A stretch of DNA of 64,000 nt from Flectobacillus rivi (GCF_030056655.1 NZ_JASHIE010000001.1:248001-312000); one strand, 5' to 3'. Numbered from the stretch's first letter, positions 43,390 through 52,597 are shown. Notes: a model not told the origin generated them from the sequence alone. Numbers and translations are program-made.

Positions 43390-44301
43390 ATGTGGCAAAT
43401 TTATATAAAAAACTTTAAAAACTACCTTACTCTCGAAAGGGCGCTTTCAGAGAACTCTATCGAAGCGTATATCAGAGACGTTAGTAAATTTTGGGAATAT
43501 CTCGAAATCACACATAACGATGCACCTTCAGTAACTGAGGTTAGCGACAAGCATATCTTCAGTTTTTTTCAATACATCGACGAACTCGGATTGGAGGCCA
43601 CCTCTCAAGCACGTATGCTTTCGGGGCTCAAAGCTTTTTATAAATATCTTGAAGTAGAAGACGTCATCAAACAAGACCCAACCCTTTTGATAGCATCGCC
43701 CAAAGTTGGCAGAAAATTACCTTCTACGCTCAGCTATCCTGAAATTGTACAAATGCTAGAGTCCATCGATCTATCCACACCCGAAGGCACACGCAACAGA
43801 GCAATGCTAGAAGTATTATATAGTTCGGGGCTTCGTGTGTCGGAACTGGTAGAGCTAAAAATTTCGGAGTGCTATTTTGATATTGGCTTCCTACGAGTTC
43901 GAGGCAAAGGAGATAAAGTAAGATTAGTGCCAATAGGCAGAGATGCCATGCACTACACACAAATTTATATGGAAGAAATCAGAAAGCATCAGCCCATTCA
44001 GACTGATTTTTCGGATCATCTCTTTTTAAATCGTCGGGGAAAAAACCTCACCAGAGTGATGGTATTTTTGATCATCAAAGACCTTGCGATGATAACAGGT
44101 ATTCAGAAAAATATCAGTCCACACACATTCCGTCATTCTTTTGCGACTCATTTGATTGAAGGAGGAGCTGATTTGCGAGCCATTCAAGAAATGTTGGGGC
44201 ATTCGAGCATCACAACCACCGAAATATACACCCACCTCGACCGAGCCTATCTACAACAGACGATTGTAGATTTTCATCCGAGGAATAGAGGGTTTAGGTA
44301 G
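43390..44301 (+). CDS. xerD: XerC/XerD-type tyrosine recombinase
   Basis: A 303-residue tyrosine recombinase of the length usual for XerC/XerD. The N-terminal SAM-like domain (ALSENSIEAYIRDVSKFWEYL) is followed by the catalytic domain with Arg in YSSGLRVSELVEL, His and Arg in ISPHTFRHSFATHLI, His in MLGHSSITTTEIYTHL and Tyr within the last motif. Both chromosomal Xer proteins look alike, and the name xerD is a best guess. It resolves chromosome dimers at dif, but a 2-kb gene desert and a repeat-bracketed segment directly follow it. Confidence 0.9.
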   Translation: MWQIYIKNFKNYLTLERALSENSIEAYIRDVSKFWEYLEITHNDAPSVTEVSDKHIFSFFQYIDELGLEATSQARMLSGLKAFYKYLEVEDVIKQDPTLLIASPKVGRKLPSTLSYPEIVQMLESIDLSTPEGTRNRAMLEVLYSSGLRVSELVELKISECYFDIGFLRVRGKGDKVRLVPIGRDAMHYTQIYMEEIRKHQPIQTDFSDHLFLNRRGKNLTRVMVFLIIKDLAMITGIQKNISPHTFRHSFATHLIEGGADLRAIQEMLGHSSITTTEIYTHLDRAYLQQTIVDFHPRNRGFR

Positions 44302-44326
44302 TGACACGCAAGACTGTTCAGCCCTC

Positions 44327-44378
44327 GTTGGAGTTATCTCCATAGCCTTAAAGCTATGGAGATAACTCCAACTTTTTA
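44327..44378 (+). terminator. Terminator after the recombinase gene
   Basis: A perfect 20-bp stem (44327-44346 with 44353-44372; left arm GTTGGAGTTATCTCCATAGC) around CTTAAA, followed by TTTTT. Its core CTCCATAG/CTATGGAG recurs in the hairpin at 48032-48081. Confidence 0.88.
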
Positions 44379-44400
44379 AACTCTATGAGTTAATAATGCT
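44364..44400. repeat. Direct repeat, left copy
   Basis: Contains CCAACTTTTTAAACTCTATG and AGTTAATAATG. The right copy at 48196-48232 differs at about four of 37 positions. The two bracket the gene desert and the three regulator-module genes. Confidence 0.75.
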
Positions 44401-46282
44401 TTAGGATAATTCTTTAATAATAGAGTATTGTTAAACGCTATTCACCAGCTAAGTGTACTTGATTCAAAGGGCAAGAGCTTAGTATTAACACTTATTCATA
44501 TTACAATAAAAATTTAATTATTACCTGCTTCAATATAACTACCCTTTTAACTTATGGTTTTTTATCACATTTTATCAAGAAAAATATTATCAAGATTATC
44601 TTTTAGGTTATAAATTAAACTTTATGAGAACGCAAAATATAATATAGATATGCTAACTTGCTTTCAAATTATTGGGGAAAGCTTTTCCTATTCTAGTGCA
44701 ACTCTATAGTTTTTTTCTTGCTTTTGAAGTGGACACAGACCATTAATAGGTCGAGAGGTTTCTAAATTGAATTACTTGCTTCTTTTAATCTTATAATTCT
44801 ATTTTGAATCTTCCATAAAGAAGATCAAAAGTTTTATCTATTAGCCTTTGTATTTACTATAAAATCCACAATCCATTGATTATCATATAGTCGATGATTG
44901 GTTTTGTATTTACTTTTGAATACATAATGTTAAGTACTGTCAATTAAATATAAAAGTCTGTGATCGGCGTACCGCTAAATCACAAAATATAGTTACCCAT
45001 TGCATTGACAACTTAACTTCTTTCAAAAGTAGATAGTGTTTTATCCCATAAGTAATGAGTTTTTCAGAGAAATTCTCACAGGTATGCTATTGCCCTAACA
45101 ATTAATAATTGAGTATTAAAATCGTTTTCAAAATTTAACACATCTACTTAAAACATGAACCATGATATTTTAACCTATTCATTTCACTATTTATTACTAT
45201 GTTAATTCAACTCTTACATATCAGCTACAAACGCAGTTTATACTTTAATAAATAGCTAAAACACAACCCTGAAAGTAGTCAGAATAACGGAGCTTCTGTC
45301 AATACTTCTTCTATGACAAGAAAACTAATCGGGATAAAAGTCTACGTTGCAAATCAATTTGCCCAACAACGTATATACATTAAGGTTAAAAAAATTCTTT
45401 GTTTTACCTTATAGTCAATTATTTATTGAACTTACAATGATTGTAATCACAAGCGTCATGAGCAAAACTAAATAGCACATTTTATGCTAAAAATCAAACC
45501 TTGTTTAGTGACAAGGCAACTTGGTGTCTCTTAGCGAAATCAAACGTTCAAACATTATACCTTTAACAAACTATAAGGTAGCATTTGGGTGTAAATTTTA
45601 TTTTCTCTTTATGAGAATTTAACTATCATAGTTTTCAAACTCTTCTTATTCATTATCGTATTTATGATTGACATACTACTATTTGGTGTTTAGGCATACT
45701 CAACATTTACCACGTAAAGCACAGTAAATCAACACATTGCCTTTAAACACTTATTAGACAAATTTCCATGATTCTATTTTCTTTGTGTATTCTATAAATC
45801 CATCGCCAAAAATTATAACTTTTTTAATAAAAAATATTGTTCTACTAGCCAATCAATACCCAAAAGAGTATGCTAAACATAATCTTCAGAGTATCTCAAC
45901 CTTAATTTTATACTTTTTATCCTACTTAACAAAAGATAATTCTTGTAAACACCCCCTAAAAATAGGGATTTTAAACAATTTTATTAATCCCTATCTTTGT
46001 AGCACATTTTCAATTTAAACAACCACTTCTGAAGCAAATTTGTGATAAGATCTTTTCCAGTTAAGCATCGAACACCAGCATTGTTTTATACCAATTTGAT
46101 TTATAAAGCTGTTTAACCGCACGATTTTCTTGCTAATAAATATTGATTTTTGCAGCAAAAAACATGTTTAAGTATTAAAAAAGTCTTTTCCGACTTTTAC
46201 TAACATTTGTATTTTACCAATCAGCCTATATTGTTGTCTTTCACTGAACCGTATTTTTTAATTAGTTTTAAACTTATATATC

Positions 46283-46897
46283 ATGCTAATCGGAATAATT
46301 GATGAAGACCAATATAAAATATTAAACATAGAGGAATTCTTTACCACTTTTAGAAATATTGACTTGATAGTATCAGGGAGCGATGTAGAAAATTTTATAG
46401 TAGACGTTACTGATAACCCCGAACCTGATGTAATATTTATACGAATAAAACAGAGTAGTTCTAGAGGTACAGAGCAGATTAGTAGCATTCGAAAAAAATT
46501 TTTACAATCATTAATTATTGTCGTTACTAATGACATCACAGATCATTTAATTCTTGAATCGTTTAAAGCTGGAGCAAGTGGCTATATGCTCGCGCCTATA
46601 TTAGCATCAGCCGTTTATGATAAACAAGATTTATTTAAGCAAAAAGAAATTACAATATCTTATGACATCAAAAATGCTTCTCTTGGAGCTAGAAACAAAA
46701 CTGAAACAAAACTAAAAAAAGCACTTACCAAACGAGAAATTGAAGTCGTCCATTTTTTACTAAAAGGAATGTCATACAAAGAAATTGCCAATAGTTTAAA
46801 TATTAGCTTCTTTACGGTTAATGATCACGTAAAAAATATTTATACCAAGCTTGATATCAATTCTAAAGGTGAACTTTTATCTCTATTCATATCTTAA
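46283..46897 (+). CDS. LuxR-type regulator with degenerate receiver domain
   Basis: A 204-residue regulator. The receiver half (1-125) keeps the start IGIIDEDQ and the fold, but the position of the phospho-acceptor Asp is Arg54 (PDVIFIRIKQ in place of the usual LMDI), and the usual Lys near 104 is Ala (GYMLAPI). The C-terminal half has a full NarL/LuxR HTH (LTKREIEVVHFLLKGMSYKE, then TVNDHVKNIYTKLDI). It thus probably binds DNA without being phosphorylated. It is followed after 14 bases by a normal stand-alone receiver. Confidence 0.88.
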   Translation: MLIGIIDEDQYKILNIEEFFTTFRNIDLIVSGSDVENFIVDVTDNPEPDVIFIRIKQSSSRGTEQISSIRKKFLQSLIIVVTNDITDHLILESFKAGASGYMLAPILASAVYDKQDLFKQKEITISYDIKNASLGARNKTETKLKKALTKREIEVVHFLLKGMSYKEIANSLNISFFTVNDHVKNIYTKLDINSKGELLSLFIS

Positions 46898-46911
46898 AAT
46901 AATAACACAAC

Positions 46912-47361
46912 ATGAAAACAGAACCTATCTCATTAATAATTGATGATGACAAAATTAATCGTTTCATTCTCTCAAAAACCCTCGACGATCTTGGACAAAC
47001 TCACTTTGAAGCAATCAACGGTCTGGAAGCTATAAACTTTCTTAAATCAACAGACTATAGCCACATAATAGTTTTTTTAGATTTGAATATGCCTGTTTTG
47101 GATGGATACGAATTTTTACAATTCTTGGATGAGTTTGCTCACGATTTTGCTCATAAAAATATCAAAGTCATTGTTTTATCATCTGTAATGTATATCGATT
47201 TCATCAAAAAAATGCCTTATGCAAAAATTATCAACTATCTGAATAAACCCGTTGACTTACGACACATAAAATTGGCAATTCAAAATGCTAGAGAAGCACT
47301 TAAAATAAATTGCTATACTCCTAGCTCAACGAGGGCCTTGGTAAAAGTGGATAATGTTTGA
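46912..47361 (+). CDS. Single-domain response regulator (CheY-like receiver)
   Basis: A 149-residue receiver with no output domain. The acidic pocket (Asp11-Asp13 in LIIDDDKINR), phospho-acceptor Asp57 (VFLDLNMPVLDGYEF), Ser in VIVLSSVM and Lys112 (YLNKPV) are all present, so it can take up phosphate. No kinase gene is nearby, so it is an orphan that may act on the LuxR-type neighbour or in a phosphorelay. A terminator follows. Confidence 0.92.
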   Translation: MKTEPISLIIDDDKINRFILSKTLDDLGQTHFEAINGLEAINFLKSTDYSHIIVFLDLNMPVLDGYEFLQFLDEFAHDFAHKNIKVIVLSSVMYIDFIKKMPYAKIINYLNKPVDLRHIKLAIQNAREALKINCYTPSSTRALVKVDNV

Positions 47362-47383
47362 TTTTGAATAAATACCATTTTAA

Positions 47384-47419
47384 CTATTGCTGGTATAACT
47401 TACAGGCAATAGCCCTTTT
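47384..47419 (+). terminator. Terminator after the receiver gene
   Basis: CTATTGC (47384-47390) and GCAATAG (47406-47412) form a stem, followed by CCC and a run of seven T. Confidence 0.8.
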
Positions 47420-47491
47420 TTTGCTGTAACAGTAATCCGTCAATGTTGTTGCAGTGAATGATTATCTATTTACCTTATAATTTTTCTTAAT

Positions 47492-48010
47492 ATGAAAATA
47501 TTCAGAGCCGCCAAATATCTATTGATTGGCAATATCATGATGTATTCGTGTGTAAGTACAACAAAATTCGAAAGGCTTCAATCGTCTAAAGAGCGACTAA
47601 CCAAAAATCTTGTGTACACCGAGAATGAATTAGGGAGCTTAAGAGAAAAAACTTATATTTTAATTAACAAATTTGATGAAGAGTCTCAGAAACTGAAAGA
47701 TTTAAATCAAAAAGTTAATTATTTGGCAGATGCTATAAAGTTAGACAGTTTAGAACTTGTGAAATATAAAACTAGTTTGCAAGATTATGAAGAACAATTG
47801 AGACAATGTCACGAAAGTAATTCTATGCTTGTTGCTAACTTTAACAACAAAATATCGGGGCTTCATCAACAATATCAAAAAAAAATAAGACTTCTCAATA
47901 ATAAGATAAGATTTACCAAAGCAATGCAACTTCAATTACAGCAAAAGCTGTTGATAGAGCGACAAAAAAATACACAGCTCAGTCAAAAGGCAAATGTAGA
48001 AATGCATTAA
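47492..48010 (+). CDS. Coiled-coil lipoprotein
   Basis: A 172-residue lipoprotein: signal with lipobox (IMMYSCVSTTKF, lipid Cys near 20), then a heptad-rich coiled coil through most of the chain (RLQSSKERLTKNLVYTENEL, then LQQKLLIERQKNTQLSQK). It resembles the N-terminal coiled-coil part of Bacteroidota OmpA/MotB-like lipoproteins but has no OmpA domain. It is separated by a terminator from the regulator genes and followed by a strong hairpin. The function is unknown. Confidence 0.78.
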   Translation: MKIFRAAKYLLIGNIMMYSCVSTTKFERLQSSKERLTKNLVYTENELGSLREKTYILINKFDEESQKLKDLNQKVNYLADAIKLDSLELVKYKTSLQDYEEQLRQCHESNSMLVANFNNKISGLHQQYQKKIRLLNNKIRFTKAMQLQLQQKLLIERQKNTQLSQKANVEMH

Positions 48011-48031
48011 TAACTAGCCAATAAGATTTTT

Positions 48032-48081
48032 CATGCTCATTTAACTCCATAGTCTGACGGCTATGGAGTTAAATGAGCATG
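48032..48081. terminator. Long hairpin after the coiled-coil gene
   Basis: A perfect 21-bp stem (48032-48052 with 48061-48081; left arm CATGCTCATTTAACTCCATA plus G) around TCTGACGG. Its inner part matches the hairpin at 44327-44372. No T-run follows, so it may be a repeat rather than a terminator. Another small palindrome, TTGGAG-ATAA-CTCCAA, lies at 48140-48155. Confidence 0.7.
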
Positions 48082-48195
48082 CGCAAGCAATAGCTCAACT
48101 ATATGGACTAACCCACTAGTAACTGACGCATATCTCTCATTGGAGATAACTCCAACAAGGTTAATAAAAACACATTTTCCTCCTCCAACTGGGTA

Positions 48196-48232
48196 TAATT
48201 CCAACTTTTTGAACTCTATTAGTTAATAATGT
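48196..48232. repeat. Direct repeat, right copy
   Basis: Contains CCAACTTTTTGAACTCTATT and AGTTAATAATG, the partner of the copy at 44364-44400, in the same orientation. With the hairpin at 48032 it makes the right flank of the 44.3-48.2 kb segment. No gene is seen in the gap 48011-48353. Confidence 0.75.
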
Positions 48233-48353
48233 TAGGTCATTGCCCTAAGGCATGATAGTTTTTTGGGTTTGTCACTCTAATTTTAATCCCAGACCAAGAA
48301 ACTTTTGGCTTTTGAGGCCATTTTCTAAAGATTAATTAACTATATAAATAACT

Positions 48354-51065
48354 ATGTCACTTTCTAAACTATCAGTGCTTGTTGGGGCATCCTTGGGTTT
48401 GTACTCATTTATTCACCAGCCAGCACCTACCTCAACCTATCCCTCTGAGGTTTTTACAAAGGTGGATACCTTAAATCGTCCTGACGAAAATCGTTTTACC
48501 AAAACTGTCTTATCTAACGACCTCAATGAGCCAATGGAATTGGCAGTTGCGCCCGATGGTCGTGTGTTTTTTGTGGAACGTGCAGGAAAGTTTTATGTGT
48601 ATGAACCTGCCAAAAAGAAAACTCGTCTATTATATGATTTTCCTGTAAAGGCAGTAGACAAATACCTGAATGGAATGTTGGGTATGACGATTGACCCTAA
48701 TTTTAAGGATAATCACTATTTGTATTTCTTCTATACGATTCAGGATAAAGAACAAACCAGACAGCGTATTTCTCGTATCAAAGTGGATAGCGAAAGTAAT
48801 CTTGATTTGGCTAGTGAGCAATCCATTATCGAGTTCCCGATTGATTTGGAAGTGAGTGCGCATACAGGTGGTTCTCTGGCATGGGATGCTCATGGCAACT
48901 TGTTTATTTCAACAGGAGACAATACAGTTCCGTTTGAGTCGAGTGGTCATGCGCCTATTGATTCTCGTGAGGGACGTATTACGTTTGATGCGCAACGTTC
49001 GGCAGGAAATGCTAATGATTTGCGTGGTAAAATCCTACGTATTCATGTCGAAAAAGATGGCTCTTACACGATTCCAGAAGGTAACCTTTTCCCGAAAGGC
49101 ACTGCTGGCACTCGTCCTGAAATTTATGTTATGGGCTGTCGTAACCCTTACCGTATTTCGGTAGACCCTGCAACTTCAATTGTGTACTGGGGCGAAATTG
49201 GTCCTGATGCGGGAAATGATGGCGTTCAAGGACCTAGAGGTTATGACGAATTTAACCAAGCCAAAAAAGCAGGTAACTACGGTTGGCCATATTTTGTAGG
49301 AGATAGCAAGCCTTATCACCAATATGATTTTGCCACTAAAAAAGTCGGAGATTTATTTGAACCGAACACTCCTATCAATAATTCACCTAACAATACTGGT
49401 ATCAAGAACCTCCCTCCAGCACAAAAAGCGATGATTTGGTATCCTTACAACAAATCAACAGAGTTTCCTGAACTAGGTGTGGGTGGTCGTTGTGCTATGG
49501 GTGGCCCTGTGTATCATTATGATGCCAAAATTGCTAACAAAAGTAAAATGCCTTCCTATTATGACAAAGCATTATTTGTATATGATTGGATGCGTAACTG
49601 GATATTTGCAGTAAGATTGGACGAAAACCAGAACTATCAATCTTTGGAGCAGTTTATGCCTCAAACAGGTGATTTCCGTCGTCCTGTAGATATGGAAATT
49701 GGACCAGATGGCTCTATGTATTTATTAGAATATGGTTCGGTATATGGTATTGACAATGAAGATGCTCGTTTGGTAAAAATCGACTTTAATGGCGGAAACA
49801 GAGCACCTGTAGCAAAAGCAATTGCACAAGATACTATCGGTTTAGCTCCAATGACAGTCCAGTTTAAAGGCGAACAAAGTTTGGATTATGACAAAGGCGA
49901 TAAATTGTCTTATTTATGGAAATTTGAAGGAAATAGTACTTCAACAGAAGTAAATCCAAGTTATACTTTCAAGAAAAATGGTATTTATAAAGTATCGTTA
50001 ACGGTAAAAGATCAAGCAGGAATCAGCAATACTAAAACTTTGACTATAAAAGTTGGTAATACCTTACCAGATGTGGCTATTTCGACAGAAGAAAACAGTA
50101 CTTTCTTCAAAGCTAACTCAGGTAATTTGAAATATGCTGTTGATGTAAAAGACAAGGAAGATAAAATTATCGACTCGAAACGTGTGAAGGTAGTTTTGAA
50201 CTATATTCCAAAAGTAAGTAGAGAACCACAAATGGGTCACCAGCAATTAACTTCTACGTTTAGCTTAGGAAAATCATTAATTGCAGGCTCAGACTGTAAG
50301 GCATGTCACCAATTGAATGCGCCTTCAGCTGGTCCAGCGTTTAAGGAGGTAGCCAAAAAATATCGTGATGATAAGACGGCTATTGCTAAACTTGCGAACA
50401 AGATTATTACTGGTGGTGGTGGTCTTTGGGGCGACCGTGAAATGAGCGCGCACCCACAACTTTCTAGAGAGGAAACTACCGAAATGGTAAAATATATCCT
50501 TTCATTGGGATCAGAACCAGTTGAAAACCGTATTGCTCCGAAAGGAACAGTGGCGTTGAAAGAGCACGTTGGCAAGGAGCAAGAAGGTCGCTATGTGATT
50601 ACAGCTTCGTACACTGACAAAGGTTCGTTGGTAGCTCCAGCAGGGAAACCAAAAACGATTTTGGCTTTAAACAAAACTGCTACTTTGGTATTACGTCCAA
50701 ACCGAGTATACGGTGCTGAGGCTGACGAATTACATAATCTTGGTCGTCAAGACAAGCGTTTGGGCTTTATTCACAATGGTTCATATTTTGTCTTAAAAAA
50801 TATCGATTTGAAAGGTATTAATGAATTAACTTACAAATTCTCGTCAAGAGACAAGGCTGCTACTGTGGAAGTTCATACTGGCTCGCCAACGGGTCCTGTA
50901 GTTAGTACATTGTCGTATAGTCCAACAGGTGCGTGGGACAAATATGCTGAGCAATCTGTGAGTATTCAAGCACCAACAGGAAAACAAGATTTGTATTTTG
51001 TCTTTACTAAGAAAGATACGCCAAACAAAGACTTGTGTAGCCTCGAATGGATTGAGTTTAAGTAA
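48354..51065 (+). CDS. Sugar dehydrogenase-like beta-propeller/PKD/cytochrome c/carbohydrate-binding protein
   Basis: A 903-residue secreted protein of four parts. Residues about 40-480 are a glucose/sorbosone dehydrogenase-type beta-propeller (MELAVAPDGRVFFVERAGK, LRGKILRIHVEKDG). A PKD domain follows at about 490-570 (PMTVQFKGEQSLDYDKGD). A cytochrome c domain has the haem motif CKACH near residue 647. A C-terminal beta-sandwich of CBM6 type is at about 780-903 (DKAATVEVHTGSPTGPVVST). The protein probably oxidises a sugar or sugar derivative in the periplasm, with electrons passed to the attached haem. Its first residues are weakly hydrophobic, and it is monocistronic. Confidence 0.85.
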   Translation: MSLSKLSVLVGASLGLYSFIHQPAPTSTYPSEVFTKVDTLNRPDENRFTKTVLSNDLNEPMELAVAPDGRVFFVERAGKFYVYEPAKKKTRLLYDFPVKAVDKYLNGMLGMTIDPNFKDNHYLYFFYTIQDKEQTRQRISRIKVDSESNLDLASEQSIIEFPIDLEVSAHTGGSLAWDAHGNLFISTGDNTVPFESSGHAPIDSREGRITFDAQRSAGNANDLRGKILRIHVEKDGSYTIPEGNLFPKGTAGTRPEIYVMGCRNPYRISVDPATSIVYWGEIGPDAGNDGVQGPRGYDEFNQAKKAGNYGWPYFVGDSKPYHQYDFATKKVGDLFEPNTPINNSPNNTGIKNLPPAQKAMIWYPYNKSTEFPELGVGGRCAMGGPVYHYDAKIANKSKMPSYYDKALFVYDWMRNWIFAVRLDENQNYQSLEQFMPQTGDFRRPVDMEIGPDGSMYLLEYGSVYGIDNEDARLVKIDFNGGNRAPVAKAIAQDTIGLAPMTVQFKGEQSLDYDKGDKLSYLWKFEGNSTSTEVNPSYTFKKNGIYKVSLTVKDQAGISNTKTLTIKVGNTLPDVAISTEENSTFFKANSGNLKYAVDVKDKEDKIIDSKRVKVVLNYIPKVSREPQMGHQQLTSTFSLGKSLIAGSDCKACHQLNAPSAGPAFKEVAKKYRDDKTAIAKLANKIITGGGGLWGDREMSAHPQLSREETTEMVKYILSLGSEPVENRIAPKGTVALKEHVGKEQEGRYVITASYTDKGSLVAPAGKPKTILALNKTATLVLRPNRVYGAEADELHNLGRQDKRLGFIHNGSYFVLKNIDLKGINELTYKFSSRDKAATVEVHTGSPTGPVVSTLSYSPTGAWDKYAEQSVSIQAPTGKQDLYFVFTKKDTPNKDLCSLEWIEFK

Positions 51066-51419
51066 TGTTGAATTATGATTTGTGAATTGTGAATGTAAAT
51101 ATTTAATTATCAACATTTTGCATCCGTCATTAGTACCTCATTCGACACGAATGCAAAAATTAAAGAATACATTCCTATTTCCGAAATCAGAAATCTCAAA
51201 TCTGAAATAGTTTGCTTGTTCTATCGCCTTGTTGACTAACAACCAACAAGGCGATTTTTTATTACAAATGAATCTGTACCTACTAAAACATTCAATCGCA
51301 AACACAACAGAGCATATTATTAGGTTTTAAATTAAAAACTCTGCATTTATAATTGAAAATATTCTATACCTTCGTAATCTCAAATCAAATTAATTTCCTT
51401 TCAATTGACACAAACAATT
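51066..51419. other. Gap with a repeat half-element
   Basis: Holds a right half of the TTTCGGA repeat (51178-51213; ends CAAATCTGAAATAG) and a possible hairpin, GCCTTGTTG with CAACAAGGC (about 51229-51252) before GATTTTTTATT, which looks like a terminator for the preceding gene. A -7-like TACCTTCG lies at 51367-51374 before the next gene. Confidence 0.55.
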
Positions 51420-52286
51420 ATGAAAACCCAACCTACCTTGAAGCACTTGATGCTTTGTACCTTATTATTATTATCATTCAGTTCATTTTCTTTTTCAGGA
51501 ATTACTATTTCAAAAGACAGTACCCGTGCTTGGATTGTCCAACTCAGCAGCAGTTTGCCAGCAGGCTCGGATACTACTTTGTCAAAATGGATTCGTGATG
51601 GCTTAAACGAAAGTATCTTAAAAGGTACTTTTGACACGACTTCAAACAAGCAGAAACTTTATACCGACCTAAACAATGCTTTGAGTATTTACCATAGAAA
51701 GGTAATTATTCGTAACTTCGACTTTCCTGGCTTGGCCAACGGGTCTTATCAACCCAATGGTTTTTCGCAAGGAACTCAATTTGCTAACTTCAAAGTAAAG
51801 TTACCAAGTGGAAGTTTTGACCCAGATTTTGCGGTAAGCTATGCGCCAGATGTGATGTCTTTTGTGAACAACACCGCTAGTTTGGAGCAATTGCCAGAAG
51901 GAACAAAATTGTATAGAGTATGTAATGACGGATGGGACCAATTTACAGGAGGTTATTGGACACGTACTAAACCCAAATCAATATCTGAGGTAATTGGTGG
52001 AACTGCCGTTCAGCCAGAATGGAATAGCTTCAAAAATATTGTAGAATACACCGTTCCTGCGGGAGGTATCTGGGTTTGGAGAGGATTAGCTGCGGCACAA
52101 AAACTCTCAAATAACTTAAACATAGGTCAACCATATTTAGCTGGTGGAGGCGAACAAATTTTGATTCCATTGGTGTATCGTAGATTAAAGAAAGCAGATG
52201 GGAGCTTTGATTTTAGAGCAATCAATCCTGCTATGCAAAATAGAATAGTAGTATTACCAGCCAACGAATTACCATGGAAACGTTAA
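51420..52286 (+). CDS. Secreted protein, possible NADase/ADP-ribosyltransferase-like toxin
   Basis: A 288-residue protein with a signal peptide (about residues 1-27; LMLCTLLLLSFSSFSFSG). Residues 30-150 show no known domain. Residues 160-250 read GTKLYRVCNDGWDQFTGGYW, then PKSISEVIGG, VEYTVPAGGIWVWRGLAAAQ and YLAGGGEQILIP. This order (Tyr-Arg start, GGYW, a Pro-rich loop, V-Y-VP strand, W-x-G-x-AA-Q and final GGG-x-Q) resembles the TNT-type NAD-glycohydrolase and related toxin folds. That is inference; no catalytic proof is possible here. It overlaps the next small gene by 13 bases. The ATG at 51420 fits the signal peptide. Confidence 0.6.
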   Translation: MKTQPTLKHLMLCTLLLLSFSSFSFSGITISKDSTRAWIVQLSSSLPAGSDTTLSKWIRDGLNESILKGTFDTTSNKQKLYTDLNNALSIYHRKVIIRNFDFPGLANGSYQPNGFSQGTQFANFKVKLPSGSFDPDFAVSYAPDVMSFVNNTASLEQLPEGTKLYRVCNDGWDQFTGGYWTRTKPKSISEVIGGTAVQPEWNSFKNIVEYTVPAGGIWVWRGLAAAQKLSNNLNIGQPYLAGGGEQILIPLVYRRLKKADGSFDFRAINPAMQNRIVVLPANELPWKR

Positions 52287-52597
52287 CTCCCGTATATCTG
52301 AGATTGCTCAAAGCCAATTTCGAACATTTAGTTCAGTGCTTCGCTGAGCAAGAATCACTTACAGGTCAAACAGGTTTATTATTAAAACTTAGAGCTGAAG
52401 ATATTTTATCAAACTCGTTGAGTCAAGCATTGTCAACATCAGAGGTAACCGACGAAAATCTTCAATGGGTTCGTGAGGCGGTGATGACGTATTTGAGATT
52501 TTACCCTGAAAATATTACCAGTAGTAATCTCGCAACCCTCGATGACGAAATCGATATGATACTTCACAGAATTATGGAGATAGCAGAACTTTTGTAG
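52274..52597 (+). CDS. Small helical protein, possible immunity partner
   Basis: A 107-residue, acidic, all-helical protein without signal or membrane segment (METLTPVYLRLLKANFEHLV, then LRAEDILSNSLSQAL, then DDEIDMILHRIMEIAELL). It starts 13 bases before the preceding gene ends, which implies coupled translation. A small cytoplasmic partner overlapping a secreted putative toxin gene is the usual layout of an immunity protein, but this rests on position only, and I recognise no family. Confidence 0.6.
   Translation: METLTPVYLRLLKANFEHLVQCFAEQESLTGQTGLLLKLRAEDILSNSLSQALSTSEVTDENLQWVREAVMTYLRFYPENITSSNLATLDDEIDMILHRIMEIAELL

Larger units (their letters stand above)
44302..46282. other. Two-kilobase gene desert
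   Basis: No acceptable gene is seen in 1,981 bases, which is exceptional here, where gaps are mostly under 400. It is AT-rich with stop codons in all frames; the longest frames (77 codons at 45785, 33 codons at 45313) lack signals, domains and ribosome sites. A -7-like TATCTTTG at 45992-45999 is overlapped by an inverted repeat (ATAGGGATT at 45962-45970 with AATCCCTAT at 45986-45994) and would transcribe towards the LuxR gene, with a leader of about 275 bases. Confidence 0.7.

Noticed and set aside
43390..44301. The tyrosine recombinase as a phage or integron integrase
   Set aside because: Length and motifs fit the chromosomal XerC/XerD type, and no phage genes or attC sites are seen.
45313..45414. 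A 33-codon frame (MTRKLIGIKVYVANQFAQQR and following)
   Set aside because: Too short and without upstream or downstream signals; kept only as a point for comparison with relatives.
45785..46018. A 77-codon frame in the gene desert
   Set aside because: AT-driven composition (many Ile, Leu, Asn, Lys, Tyr), no family resemblance, and the frame runs across the likely promoter of the LuxR-type gene.
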